Shown here in pieces: positions 8,885-16,494 of a stretch of DNA of 34,394 nucleotides. Each line of letters opens with the position of its first letter. The first letter of the stretch is position 1. Origin of the DNA: an uncultured Fretibacterium sp. (GTDB taxonomy: Bacteria > Synergistota > Synergistia > Synergistales > Aminobacteriaceae); assembly GCA_937892105.1 (NCBI GenBank), contig CALAUZ010000424.1, positions 1-34,394 of the forward strand, read 5' to 3'. The notes below the pieces were generated by a model. It searched no databases and was not told the DNA's origin. It was given only the letters and a program-made list of their open reading frames with translations. The position numbers and the translations under genes are program-made.

Positions 8885-8913
8885 TTGACCGCAATTTATG
8901 AATAGTTTATAAT
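8885..8913 (+). promoter_or_regulatory. Strong sigma70-type promoter for the pil genes
   Basis: TTGACC (8885-8890), 17 nt spacing, then a perfect TATAAT (8908-8913). Transcription would start about 8920, some 40 nt before the PilO-like start at 8960. Confidence 0.85.
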
Positions 8914-8959
8914 CGTTCTGCCAAATAAATTTTCTCTGACTGAAGGAACTTTAATTATA

Positions 8960-9469
8960 ATGAAAAAGAACTCTTCACTTATATTTGCAGGAGTATTTTT
9001 GGTTTTATGCATTCTTCTCTGCGCAGGAGTATGGTTCTCCCTTCATGGACTTTATGTTTACCGCGAAGAATTTGACCAGCTCGACGCAGAACGAAACAAC
9101 AATACAGGCATAATCACCAACCTTGAAGCACGAAACGCAAGCCTCTCACGCATAACAAAACTCAGCATAAACCAGGCAGGAACAGTTCCGGACGCAATAG
9201 TCTTTTACGGCATGGCAAGGCAGATAATAGAAATGCACAGCATAGGCTTGCTTTCCATGACATCATCTGGCCAGAACGACTCCGGAAAACGGGATAACAC
9301 ACTTAACCTTAAACTTTCAGCAAATTATTACCAGCTTGCATACATGTTCGCAGACCTAAGAAATCTTCCAGTCGCCTCAAAAATTACGTCCCTGCGAATT
9401 AACCGCAATCATGATCTGCCTGAAGAACTAGTGGAAGCTGATGTTACCATTGAAGTCATGACGGAGTAA
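8960..9469 (+). CDS. PilO-like type IV pilus/type II secretion inner-membrane protein
   Basis: The 169-residue protein has one N-terminal membrane segment (about 8-30), a polar heptad-like stretch (33-65) and a small alpha/beta C-terminal domain. This is the layout of PilO/GspM, which forms the inner-membrane alignment complex of type IV pili. Sequence motifs are weak, so the call rests mostly on topology and on the PilP-like and secretin genes that follow directly. PilM and PilN, which normally precede PilO, are absent: the gene is first after its own promoter. AAGGA upstream of the ATG supports the start. Confidence 0.6.
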   Translation: MKKNSSLIFAGVFLVLCILLCAGVWFSLHGLYVYREEFDQLDAERNNNTGIITNLEARNASLSRITKLSINQAGTVPDAIVFYGMARQIIEMHSIGLLSMTSSGQNDSGKRDNTLNLKLSANYYQLAYMFADLRNLPVASKITSLRINRNHDLPEELVEADVTIEVMTE

Positions 9470-9474
9470 TAACC

Positions 9475-10155
9475 ATGCATATGAAGGACACAAGAGAAAA
9501 TGCTCAACAATTTTACGAGGTTTTGACGGGGGTCTTCAATGATGAACAGTCCAAGATTACTAGGATTGTATGTTTCGCCGTTCTGTTGTTCGGAATGCTT
9601 TGGGGCGGCTTCAACTATTACCGTGCCACAGTACTAGCGGATACCAGTACGCCCATAGATGGAGACTTGTTCCAGGATAACTACATGCCCGGCAATGACG
9701 CTTCACTGAATAGAATTGTTGACCTTGCACAGGCTGTTGACGCTATGAAGCTCGGAGGCGATACATTAGCCGCCGCAATAGACAGCATGAACAGAATGCC
9801 CTTCAACCTCGATCCCGCAGGACAGGGAGGACTTGATCCTGTGGCAGCTCTTGGAACAAACGTAAATCAGGCAGATGATACTGGTATTCCAGGTTCTTCA
9901 GGTGTTCACGGCGGAAATGAACCTCAGCCTGGCCCTCTCGTTGTGAAAATGATAATGACGACTAATGGCGGACAGAGGATTGCTGTTGTTGATGCAGGAG
10001 GAAAGAAGGCTGTTGTTGTGAAAAGAGGAGACAAGCTGCCCGGTGAACAGGGATTTGTATCATCAATAAGGCCGGAGGGAATAACGGTAATCTTCAACAA
10101 GAAAGAAGTTAAGTACGAAATTCCAGAAATAAGCAAATTTGAAGAGATAAAGTAG
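9475..10155 (+). CDS. PilP/GspC-like periplasmic pilus protein
   Basis: The 226-residue protein has a cytoplasmic N terminus, one membrane span (about 31-48) and a Gly/Pro/Asp-rich linker (80-150). It ends in a compact beta domain (about 152-222: VKMIMTTNGGQRIAVVDAGG, then KRGDKLPGEQGFVSSI) like the homology region of PilP and GspC that docks onto the secretin. The ATG is 8 nt after GGAG and 5 nt after the upstream stop. PilP is usually a lipoprotein, and here the protein has an uncleaved anchor as in GspC. I infer that it links the PilO-like protein to the downstream secretin. Confidence 0.6.
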   Translation: MHMKDTRENAQQFYEVLTGVFNDEQSKITRIVCFAVLLFGMLWGGFNYYRATVLADTSTPIDGDLFQDNYMPGNDASLNRIVDLAQAVDAMKLGGDTLAAAIDSMNRMPFNLDPAGQGGLDPVAALGTNVNQADDTGIPGSSGVHGGNEPQPGPLVVKMIMTTNGGQRIAVVDAGGKKAVVVKRGDKLPGEQGFVSSIRPEGITVIFNKKEVKYEIPEISKFEEIK

Positions 10156-10210
10156 TATAATATGTTTTACTTACAAGAAAATCATAAATTTACGAAGGGG
10201 AAGAATACAT

Positions 10211-11872
10211 ATGTTACGCAAATCGTGCCTGCTTCTGGCTCTCATAGTATACATATTAGCGTCCAGTCCCTCTTTTGCTGCCCAGAAGAACACTAAGTAT
10301 AACGGCCCTCTGCTTACAGGCTGCAGGATATACCAGCTTGGCGAAGATGAATTTATCCTCACTCTGTCCGGTAAAAAACTTCCAAATCCGGAGCATGAAG
10401 TCTTTGACAACGGAATTACCTTCACGCTTTACGAGACCAAAGCATTTAAGCCTGAAACAATAAATTCACAGGTTCGTGAAATTGTTGAAACAGTACCATT
10501 ACTTTATGATTTCACTGTGGAAAATATATCCGAAGATAATACATTTATGGTTTCTATAGAGATAAAAGCTAATCTTCCGCTCAAATCCAACTACCTTTCA
10601 CGTTCACATGACGGTTACAACATACGCATAAAATCAGAAAGGACGCAAGCTCTCTCTCTGGGAAAAACGTATCTTCCGCCGCCTAAGCAGGTTCCAACCC
10701 CCAATACTGACCTTCCCTTCAGAGTGAACAAGAAAGTAACCCTTGAACTTAGAGACGCTGAATTGCGGGACGTACTCAGGGGTTTAATGGCATACATAGG
10801 GCGCAATATCATCATTGATCCTTCTGTGCCGGCAAATATTCTTGTTACTATGACGCTTGTCGATGTCAGGATAGACGATGTATTGAACTACATCATGCGG
10901 ACGTATGACCTTGCAGCTTACAGTGCTGGTGAGAACACTACGGCGTTCGGAACAATGGAAGGGCTTTACAAGTTATCCGGCGGAAGGGAACTGAAGACAT
11001 TTCCGATATCATTTGCCGAGCCTGCACAGGTTGGTACTCTGTTGAGAAGCATTGCAGGGCTTGAGGAGAACGCGCTGACTGTTGATGAGCGTATGAGGGT
11101 GTTGTACGTGAACACTAACCCCGCGAAAATGCAGGAGGTTGCGGAACTCATAGACCGTCTTGATGTGCCTCAAAAACAGGTCATGATACAGGCCAGCATA
11201 TTCGAGTTCACCGACGCTGACAGCCTCTCGATTCAGAATGCGCTGCAAATTGCCTATGACGACATACAGGTTAATCTGGGAGGTACTACGGGTATAGGCG
11301 TGAATTACAGGCAGGATCGCTCCGTCAAGGGCAGCAGAAGCATTTGGACGGCAAGGACTATCGTGGATACTTTCACCGCGCTTGAAAACAAGAACAAGGG
11401 CAAGGTCATAGCAAATCCATCAGTCATAGCGATAGACGGCTTGCAGGCAAATATAAAGCTGACGAACGATTACATGTATGCTTCGGGTAAAGATGAGGCA
11501 GGGAATGTTACGTTCGAGAAGGAGGAAATAGGCCCTACACTGACGTTCACGCCTAAGATAGAACGCGACGGCTATGTCAGGCTGAAGCTCCAGATAAAGA
11601 CCGGCGATGTCATAGGGACAACATCAAGCGGTAACAGCGAGAATATCCCAATAACATCGAACAGGGACGTAACGACAGAGATACGCGTAAAAGATGGAAT
11701 GCCTTTCGTAATCGGCGGATTGTTCCAGGACAACAAGAGCAGGACTGTCAACAAAATTCCGGTGCTGGGAAATATTCCGTTGCTTGGGGATCTTTTCACA
11801 TACAAGCTGAACTCGACCTCAAGGACACAGGCTGTAATGGTAGTAACGCCGTATATTCTTGACAGCGATTAG
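10211..11872 (+). CDS. pilQ: Secretin (PilQ/GspD family outer-membrane channel)
   Basis: The 553-residue protein begins with a signal peptide (cleavage probably near SFA-AQ, about residue 23). An AMIN-like region occupies about 30-150. An N0/STN domain begins with LELRDAELRDVLRGLM (about 177), followed by an N1-type domain with AEPAQVGTLL and LIDRLDVPQKQVMIQ. The beta-barrel secretin domain runs from about 320 to 550 and includes VIANPSVIAIDGLQANI and the family-typical IPVLGNIPLLGDLF near the C terminus. It would form the multimeric outer-membrane gate for a pilus or secretion system, with the two proteins upstream as its periplasmic partners. GAAGGGGAAG precedes the ATG. Presence of a secretin implies an outer membrane. 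Confidence 0.88.
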   Translation: MLRKSCLLLALIVYILASSPSFAAQKNTKYNGPLLTGCRIYQLGEDEFILTLSGKKLPNPEHEVFDNGITFTLYETKAFKPETINSQVREIVETVPLLYDFTVENISEDNTFMVSIEIKANLPLKSNYLSRSHDGYNIRIKSERTQALSLGKTYLPPPKQVPTPNTDLPFRVNKKVTLELRDAELRDVLRGLMAYIGRNIIIDPSVPANILVTMTLVDVRIDDVLNYIMRTYDLAAYSAGENTTAFGTMEGLYKLSGGRELKTFPISFAEPAQVGTLLRSIAGLEENALTVDERMRVLYVNTNPAKMQEVAELIDRLDVPQKQVMIQASIFEFTDADSLSIQNALQIAYDDIQVNLGGTTGIGVNYRQDRSVKGSRSIWTARTIVDTFTALENKNKGKVIANPSVIAIDGLQANIKLTNDYMYASGKDEAGNVTFEKEEIGPTLTFTPKIERDGYVRLKLQIKTGDVIGTTSSGNSENIPITSNRDVTTEIRVKDGMPFVIGGLFQDNKSRTVNKIPVLGNIPLLGDLFTYKLNSTSRTQAVMVVTPYILDSD

Positions 11873-11889
11873 AGGCATTATAATATAAT
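11859..11889 (+). promoter_or_regulatory. Possible promoter for efp
   Basis: TTGACA (11859-11864) lies in the last codons of the secretin gene. Overlapping TATAAT hexamers follow at 11879 and 11884, giving spacings of 14 and 19 nt. Neither is ideal, but the hexamers are perfect and sit right before efp. Confidence 0.5.
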
Positions 11890-11923
11890 TAACCATCAAA
11901 AATTTGCAGGAGGTTTGATTCCA

Positions 11924-12496
11924 ATGGCACAGGTAGCAGACACTACTACTTTCTACGTCGGCCTAAAGTTACGCTGGCAGGGCGGTATCTGGGAGATTGT
12001 CGAGTATGATCATCACAAGATGGGACGCGGAGGTGCAGTAGTCCGCACGAAACTGCGCAACGTAGAGACAGGCTCAATCGTGGAAAACTCGTTCAAGCCC
12101 GGTGAAAAGTTTGAGCGCATAATATACGAGGATAAACCCGCACAGTATTCATATAGGGACGGTGCAGATTACGTATTCATGGATCTGGCTACGTATGAGG
12201 AAATGAGGTTATCCCCGCAGGTTCTCGGAGATGCGGCGAAATATCTTGTTGACGACATGGAGATACAGATAGAATACTTCGAGGGCAAAGTTATGGGCAT
12301 AGAGTTACCCAAGAGCGTAACGATGAAGGTTGTGGATACTCCTCCTGCGTTCAAGGGAGATACTGTAACAGGCGGTGGAAAGCCCGCAACGCTTGAGACC
12401 GGCCTTGTCGTAACAGTGCCGGTGTTTATTGAGCCTGGAGAACTGGTCGTAGTAGACACACGCACAGGAGCGTACCTGGAGCGCGCAAAGAAGTAA
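11924..12496 (+). CDS. efp: Elongation factor P
   Basis: The 190-residue protein has the three-domain EF-P layout and normal length. The N-terminal KOW-like domain has the modification loop HHKMGRGGAVVRTKL, a central OB domain contains VFMDLATYEE, and the C-terminal OB domain ends in GELVVVDTRTGAYLERA. EF-P rescues ribosomes stalled at polyproline. The tip residue, normally Lys, is Arg35 here, the residue that is rhamnosylated in the EarP-type EF-Ps. I chose the ATG at 11924, which is 10 nt after AGGAGG, over a TTG at 11915 that nearly touches it. Its stop overlaps the next start by one base. Confidence 0.95.
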   Translation: MAQVADTTTFYVGLKLRWQGGIWEIVEYDHHKMGRGGAVVRTKLRNVETGSIVENSFKPGEKFERIIYEDKPAQYSYRDGADYVFMDLATYEEMRLSPQVLGDAAKYLVDDMEIQIEYFEGKVMGIELPKSVTMKVVDTPPAFKGDTVTGGGKPATLETGLVVTVPVFIEPGELVVVDTRTGAYLERAKK

Positions 12497-12909
12497 TGCC
12501 CAGCTCTGACGACAGGAAGAATGCTAACGGCGGAATGATACATATCTCTGAGGACGTAATAGCAGAACTTGCCCGCAAGACTATTCAGGGAATACCCAAC
12601 ATAAAGACAGCATCAGGACTTGCCTCAAAGTTCAGCATAGGCAGAAAGAGCGGAGGCATAAGGGTTTCTGTGGAACATTCGCAGGGTACAGTTGCAGTTG
12701 ACGCGTATGTTCTAGTGAAGTATGGGCAGAGGATACCGGATCTTGCGTGGGACGTTCAGGAGAAGATAAAGGATAATCTGGAACGCTACACGGGTTATGA
12801 TGTTAAGGCAGTAAACGTGAATGTTCAGGGCATATATACCAGCTCAGGTGATAATATCGGTATGAATATAGAGCCTGAGAATATATCCCTTGAGGACGAG
12901 GCGGATTAG
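12496..12909 (+). CDS. Asp23/Gls24 family protein
   Basis: The 137-residue protein matches the Asp23/Gls24 (YloU/AmaP-partner) family: IHISEDVIAELARKTIQGIPNI at 15-36, then a beta-rich core with GGIRVSVEHSQGTVAVDAYV and LAWDVQEKIKDNLERYTGYDV, and a terminal VNVNVQGI. In Firmicutes these proteins sit at the membrane and influence envelope stress and growth; they commonly lie between efp and nusB, as here. Its ATG overlaps the efp stop (TAATG). The next gene, 3 nt on, is a membrane protein that could anchor it. Confidence 0.88.
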   Translation: MPSSDDRKNANGGMIHISEDVIAELARKTIQGIPNIKTASGLASKFSIGRKSGGIRVSVEHSQGTVAVDAYVLVKYGQRIPDLAWDVQEKIKDNLERYTGYDVKAVNVNVQGIYTSSGDNIGMNIEPENISLEDEAD

Positions 12910-12912
12910 GCG

Positions 12913-13359
12913 ATGTATTATCTTTGGAGGAACACGCCTTACGGGATTATACGAGTATCATATTCCGGCCTTTATGATTTTGTGGCAGAAGCTGTGAGGT
13001 CAAAACTGAGGCTTTACAGCTTAACACTCTCTCCAGCCGGTAAGAAGGAACATGCGGACTTGACTTTAGTATTTTCAGAGGAAGACTTATCGCCCGAAAC
13101 GAAATCCAAAGTTGAGGAGCATATATCATCAGTTTTGAAGCCTATGGGTATGAAAGCCGCGATAGTGTGGGCAAGTCCGGAACGAGGGATAATGCCTGTA
13201 GTACTCAGCCCGTACACGTGGGCAGTGATAGCGTCATGCGTTGCTGTAGTGGTTACTGCGGGATTTGCGGGATTTTTCTGGTCAGCGTTCTGGGGAGCTT
13301 CTGTATGGTTTACAGCGAGGGGAATGAGAATGATTGCCAGAAAATTCAGGAGTGCGTAA
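12913..13359 (+). CDS. Small membrane protein of the efp-nusB cluster, unknown function
   Basis: I do not recognise this 148-residue protein. Residues 1-95 look like a small soluble alpha/beta domain (YGIIRVSYSGLYDFVAEAVRSKL opening, with a charged middle); residues 96-135 form a hydrophobic hairpin of two membrane segments, and the tail is basic (ARGMRMIARKFRSA). It starts 3 nt after the Asp23-like stop and ends 1 nt before nusB. The analogous position in Firmicutes is held by AmaP, a two-pass membrane anchor for Asp23. A similar anchoring role is inference from position and topology, not from sequence similarity. Confidence 0.65.
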   Translation: MYYLWRNTPYGIIRVSYSGLYDFVAEAVRSKLRLYSLTLSPAGKKEHADLTLVFSEEDLSPETKSKVEEHISSVLKPMGMKAAIVWASPERGIMPVVLSPYTWAVIASCVAVVVTAGFAGFFWSAFWGASVWFTARGMRMIARKFRSA

Positions 13360-13360
13360 C

Positions 13361-13855
13361 ATGACAGGGAAGAATACGAAATCAGGGAAGAAGTTTATCG
13401 GCAGGAAGTTTGGTGCGTTACACAGGTCGCGGGAATTGGCTGTGCAATTTCTGTGTTCGCTGGATTTGTATCCTGAGCAGGATTTTGCGGAAGCACTTGA
13501 ACTTTTCCTTGACCTCGATGAAGTTGCGCAAGATGACACGCCTGAAGTCAAGGAACATTGCCGCTTGCTTGCGTTAAAGGTATGGAAGAAGAAGAGCGAG
13601 ATTGACGCAGTATTGTTGCGCACGGTTACGGGGTGGAGACCAGAACGTATGGTGAGCGTAGACAGGACGATACTAAGGCTTATGGTTCTGGAGGGTTTTA
13701 TGCTGAAGGCACTTCCTGTTGGGTCTGCGATAACTGAGGCTGTAACTCTTGCGGACGATTTTGGGACTAAGGATTCGCCGCGTTTTGTGAAGGGAGTTAT
13801 GCACAAAGTATCGAAGTATTTTGCGGCTGAGGGGTCAGGAAATGGCGGAAGTTGA
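13361..13855 (+). CDS. nusB: Transcription antitermination factor NusB
   Basis: The 164-residue protein has an N-terminal basic tail, then the all-helical NusB fold: ALHRSRELAVQFLCSLDLYPE (about 19-39), the RPERMVSVDRTILRLMVLE stretch and the C-terminal AITEAVTLADDFGTKDSPRFVKGVMHKV, the most diagnostic part. NusB with NusE binds boxA in rRNA leaders to keep transcription processive. The ATG at 13361 is 8 nt after AGGAG and avoids overlapping the upstream gene; an in-frame start at 13334 is less likely. Its end overlaps the glycosyltransferase start by 14 nt. Confidence 0.93.
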   Translation: MTGKNTKSGKKFIGRKFGALHRSRELAVQFLCSLDLYPEQDFAEALELFLDLDEVAQDDTPEVKEHCRLLALKVWKKKSEIDAVLLRTVTGWRPERMVSVDRTILRLMVLEGFMLKALPVGSAITEAVTLADDFGTKDSPRFVKGVMHKVSKYFAAEGSGNGGS

Positions 13856-14795
13856 CATATTGCTTGCGTCTTATAACGGGGAAAAGTATATTGCTGAACA
13901 GATAGACTCTATACTGGCTCAGACATTTACAGACTGGCGGCTGGTTATTCGTGATGATGGCTCAAGCGACAATACTCCTGCAATAATAGAGAAATACGCC
14001 GCGAAATATTCCGGAAAAATTGAGATTGTTCATGATGATACTGTATGCAAGTCTCCAACCAGCAACTTCTTTGAGCTGCTGAAACATGCTGAAGCAGATT
14101 ATGTCATGTTCTGCGACCAGGACGATGTTTGGCTGAAGTACAAGATACAGATAACGCTGGACTACATGAAGAAAGCTGAACGCGATAATCCGAAAAAACC
14201 TGTTATGGTGTTTACCGGGCTTCAGGTTGTTGATGAGAAATTGAGGAGCATGGATTACCTGATGGGACTTAATTTCCCGGAAGCAAGATACTCTTTGCGA
14301 GAACTTCTTGCGTGTAACTGTGCAGCAGGTTGTACACAGATGATAAACAGGGAACTCTATGAGAAGCTGGGCGGATATGACAGGAGCATTACTCTTCATG
14401 ATTGGTGGACAACTCTTTATGCGGCGACTTTCGGTATTATTGTTCGTGTTCCTATGGCACTGATACTTTACAGACAGCATGGGGATAATGCTATTGGGTC
14501 TGATAACATGACAGTAAAAGAAGGAATACTGCATAAGATATTGCGTTATATTAAGCACCCTTTTGCTGAGGTTTCAAAAGTTAATTATGTAAGGCGAGTA
14601 CCAATAAGCATATTCTATTCGAGATTTTATGATTTAATGAGCCAGGAAAAACGGAATGAATTTGATGAATATCTTGGAATGTTCAGCAGTAGCATAATAA
14701 AGCGGTACAAATCTGTAATGAAGTTTTATAATCTTTACTTCTTCAGCATTCACAAGCAAACGAAGTTACGCCTAATATTTTTCGGAGACAAATGA
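13842..14795 (+). CDS. Family 2 glycosyltransferase (rhamnosyltransferase-like)
   Basis: The 317-residue inverting GT2 enzyme has ILLASYNGEKYIAEQIDSIL (about 5-24), RDDGSSDNTP (about 41-50) and the metal-binding CDQDDVW (about 89-95), followed by an acceptor domain with LHDWWTTLYAA and RQHGDN. These resemble polysaccharide rhamnosyl- or galactosyltransferases that build O-antigen or capsule chains. The ATG at 13842 is preceded by GAGGGG and overlaps nusB by 14 nt. No other polysaccharide genes flank it, so it is an isolated enzyme at the end of the operon. It is not EarP, which has a different fold, so it should not be linked to EF-P modification on this evidence. Confidence 0.85.
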   Translation: MAEVDILLASYNGEKYIAEQIDSILAQTFTDWRLVIRDDGSSDNTPAIIEKYAAKYSGKIEIVHDDTVCKSPTSNFFELLKHAEADYVMFCDQDDVWLKYKIQITLDYMKKAERDNPKKPVMVFTGLQVVDEKLRSMDYLMGLNFPEARYSLRELLACNCAAGCTQMINRELYEKLGGYDRSITLHDWWTTLYAATFGIIVRVPMALILYRQHGDNAIGSDNMTVKEGILHKILRYIKHPFAEVSKVNYVRRVPISIFYSRFYDLMSQEKRNEFDEYLGMFSSSIIKRYKSVMKFYNLYFFSIHKQTKLRLIFFGDK

Positions 14796-14798
14796 AAT

Positions 14799-14835
14799 CC
14801 CCCTGCCGGATATTCAGCGGGGGGCATTTATATTT
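14799..14835 (+). terminator. Terminator after the glycosyltransferase gene
   Basis: CCCCCTGC (14799-14806) pairs with GCGGGGGG (14817-14824) in an 8-bp stem with a 10-nt loop, followed by CATTTATATTTC. It begins 4 nt after the stop codon. Confidence 0.8.
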
Positions 14836-14931
14836 CTATCTCACTGTTTGAACTGTTCTTTTGATAGCGGGACTGCAACAATATGCTTTGAAAAACAATA
14901 GTAGTATAAGCAAGAATTTACGGAAAGAAAA

Positions 14932-14957
14932 AACCCCCGGTTTGAAGCCGGAGGGTT
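14932..14957 (-). terminator. Terminator of the Ig-repeat protein gene
   Basis: On the minus strand, AACCC(T)CCGG pairs with CCGGGGGTT around CTTCAAA with a single bulged T, and the 3' side runs into six T residues. It lies 16 nt past the stop of the gene starting at 16494. Confidence 0.75.
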
Positions 14958-14973
14958 ATTTTTGTGCCTTATG

Positions 14974-16494
14974 TTACTCTGAGATGATGTAAAGCTCTTC
15001 GGATTCTGTTTCTGCCCCGTTATACAGAGCTTTGACACATACCTTGAAGTCACCGCGTACCATGTTCGCCGGAAGTACGAACTGCCCCTTGTCGATAGTT
15101 ACGCCCTCAGCCTTTACGTCATCAATGAATACTGCCGCATTTGACACACCGAGTTCTGAACCATCAAGGCTTGACCACGTTCCGAGAATGAATGTTACGG
15201 GTTCTCCCGCCTTCACTGTAACGAGATCTTCGTCTCTGCCTTCATGCGCCTCAAGTATATCACTGCTTGCTACGCTGAGAGGTGCCGGAAGTATCACCGT
15301 ACCTATGCCCGCTGTACTATTGCTGCTCAGAGAGTTGGTACCGGAAGTATAGCTTCTCGTTGTAACGACAATTGAGAACGTTTTTGTCGCCGTATTGCCA
15401 TTACTATCCGTAACCTTGAGCGTGAAGCTGAATGTTCCTGCTCTCGTAGTAGTGCCTCTGAGATACAGGTAATTCCCTGACCTGAACATTGACAGACCTG
15501 TAGGAAGCGTCCCGCTAGTCTTCGTCCACGTGTATGGCGATGTACCATTAGTTACCGTTATGAAGTCGTTGTAGTACGTACCTACTGCTCCACTCTTAAA
15601 CGTGTAGTTAATCGTGAGTTTCGGCCTTACGGTTATTGAGAAGGTCTTTGTTGCTGTTGTGCCGTAATTGTCTCTCACCCTGAGCGTGAAGGTATATGTG
15701 GCCGCTCTTGTAGGCGTACCTCTAAGATACAGGTAGTTTCCTGATTTGACCATTGACAGGCCAGAAGGAATTGTCCCGCTAGTCTTTGTCCACGTGTATG
15801 GCGATGTACCATTGCTTACTGTTATGAAGTCGTTGTAGTACGTACCTACTGTTCCACTCTTAAAGGTGTAGTTAATAACAGGGGTCGACTTGATTACTGT
15901 TATCGTGAAGGACTTTGAGGCTGTACTGCCATAGTTATCTCTCACCTTGAGCGTGAAGGTATATGTGCCTGCCCTTGTAGGCGTACCCCTGAGATACAGG
16001 TAGTTACCCGACCTGCTCATTGACAGTCCTGTAGGAATTGTGCCGCTCGTTTTCGTCCACGTGTATGGCGATGTACCATTGCTCACCGTTATATAGTCGG
16101 AGTAGCTCCTTCCAACTGTACCGCCAGTAAACGTGTAGTTAATCACAGGGGTAGACCTTGCTATAGTCATCGTGAATGACTTTGTGGCAGTGTTGCTATA
16201 GTAATCCCTCACTCTGAGCGTGAAGTAATACGTACCTGCGCTTGTAGGTGTACCCCTGAGATACAGATAATTCCCTGACTTGCTCAATGACAGGCCAGGA
16301 GGAATTGTACCGCTCATCTTTGTCCACGTATATGGTGAAACACCGTTATCTACTCTTATGAAATCAGAGTAGCTTCTGCCTACTGTTCCGCTGGTGAACG
16401 TATAGGTGATTGAAGGGTAAGCAAAAACCTGCCCTGCAAGTGCCACAACCATAAACATAGCCAAGACAACAAGTCCTGTAAATTTCTTCTTCAT
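14974..16494 (-). CDS. Secreted protein with four tandem Ig-like (He_PIG-type) repeats
   Basis: The 506-residue protein begins with a signal peptide ending near GQVFA-YPS (about residue 26). Residues 27-381 are four near-identical repeats of 88-89 residues, each with INYTF..G.VG..Y.D.I.V.NG, SPYTWTK.SGT.P.GLS, GNYLYLRGT and TFTL.V.D....TATK.F. This is the putative-Ig (He_PIG/cadherin-like) pattern found in adhesins and S-layer-associated proteins. The remaining ~125 residues form a different beta-rich domain ending EELYIISE. No LPXTG or membrane anchor is seen. It is probably a surface or extracellular adhesion protein. AAGGAGG lies 10 nt before the ATG, but the leader contains its exact complement. 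Confidence 0.85.
   Translation of the reverse strand: MKKKFTGLVVLAMFMVVALAGQVFAYPSITYTFTSGTVGRSYSDFIRVDNGVSPYTWTKMSGTIPPGLSLSKSGNYLYLRGTPTSAGTYYFTLRVRDYYSNTATKSFTMTIARSTPVINYTFTGGTVGRSYSDYITVSNGTSPYTWTKTSGTIPTGLSMSRSGNYLYLRGTPTRAGTYTFTLKVRDNYGSTASKSFTITVIKSTPVINYTFKSGTVGTYYNDFITVSNGTSPYTWTKTSGTIPSGLSMVKSGNYLYLRGTPTRAATYTFTLRVRDNYGTTATKTFSITVRPKLTINYTFKSGAVGTYYNDFITVTNGTSPYTWTKTSGTLPTGLSMFRSGNYLYLRGTTTRAGTFSFTLKVTDSNGNTATKTFSIVVTTRSYTSGTNSLSSNSTAGIGTVILPAPLSVASSDILEAHEGRDEDLVTVKAGEPVTFILGTWSSLDGSELGVSNAAVFIDDVKAEGVTIDKGQFVLPANMVRGDFKVCVKALYNGAETESEELYIISE
15352..16416 (-). repeat. Four tandem ~267-bp coding repeats
   Basis: Repeat units occupy about 16416-16150, 16149-15883, 15882-15616 and 15615-15352. 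Units 2 and 3, and units 3 and 4, share long identical DNA stretches (for example GGCGATGTACCATT in three units), so the copies are recently duplicated or homogenised and could expand or contract by recombination. Confidence 0.85.

Noticed and set aside
13962..14558. 198-residue minus-strand frame inside the glycosyltransferase
   Set aside because: Antisense shadow of a clear GT2 gene; no start signal.
13842..14795. EarP-type EF-P rhamnosyltransferase near efp
   Set aside because: The protein has GT2 motifs (DDGSSD, DQDD) and family-2 length; EarP is a different fold.
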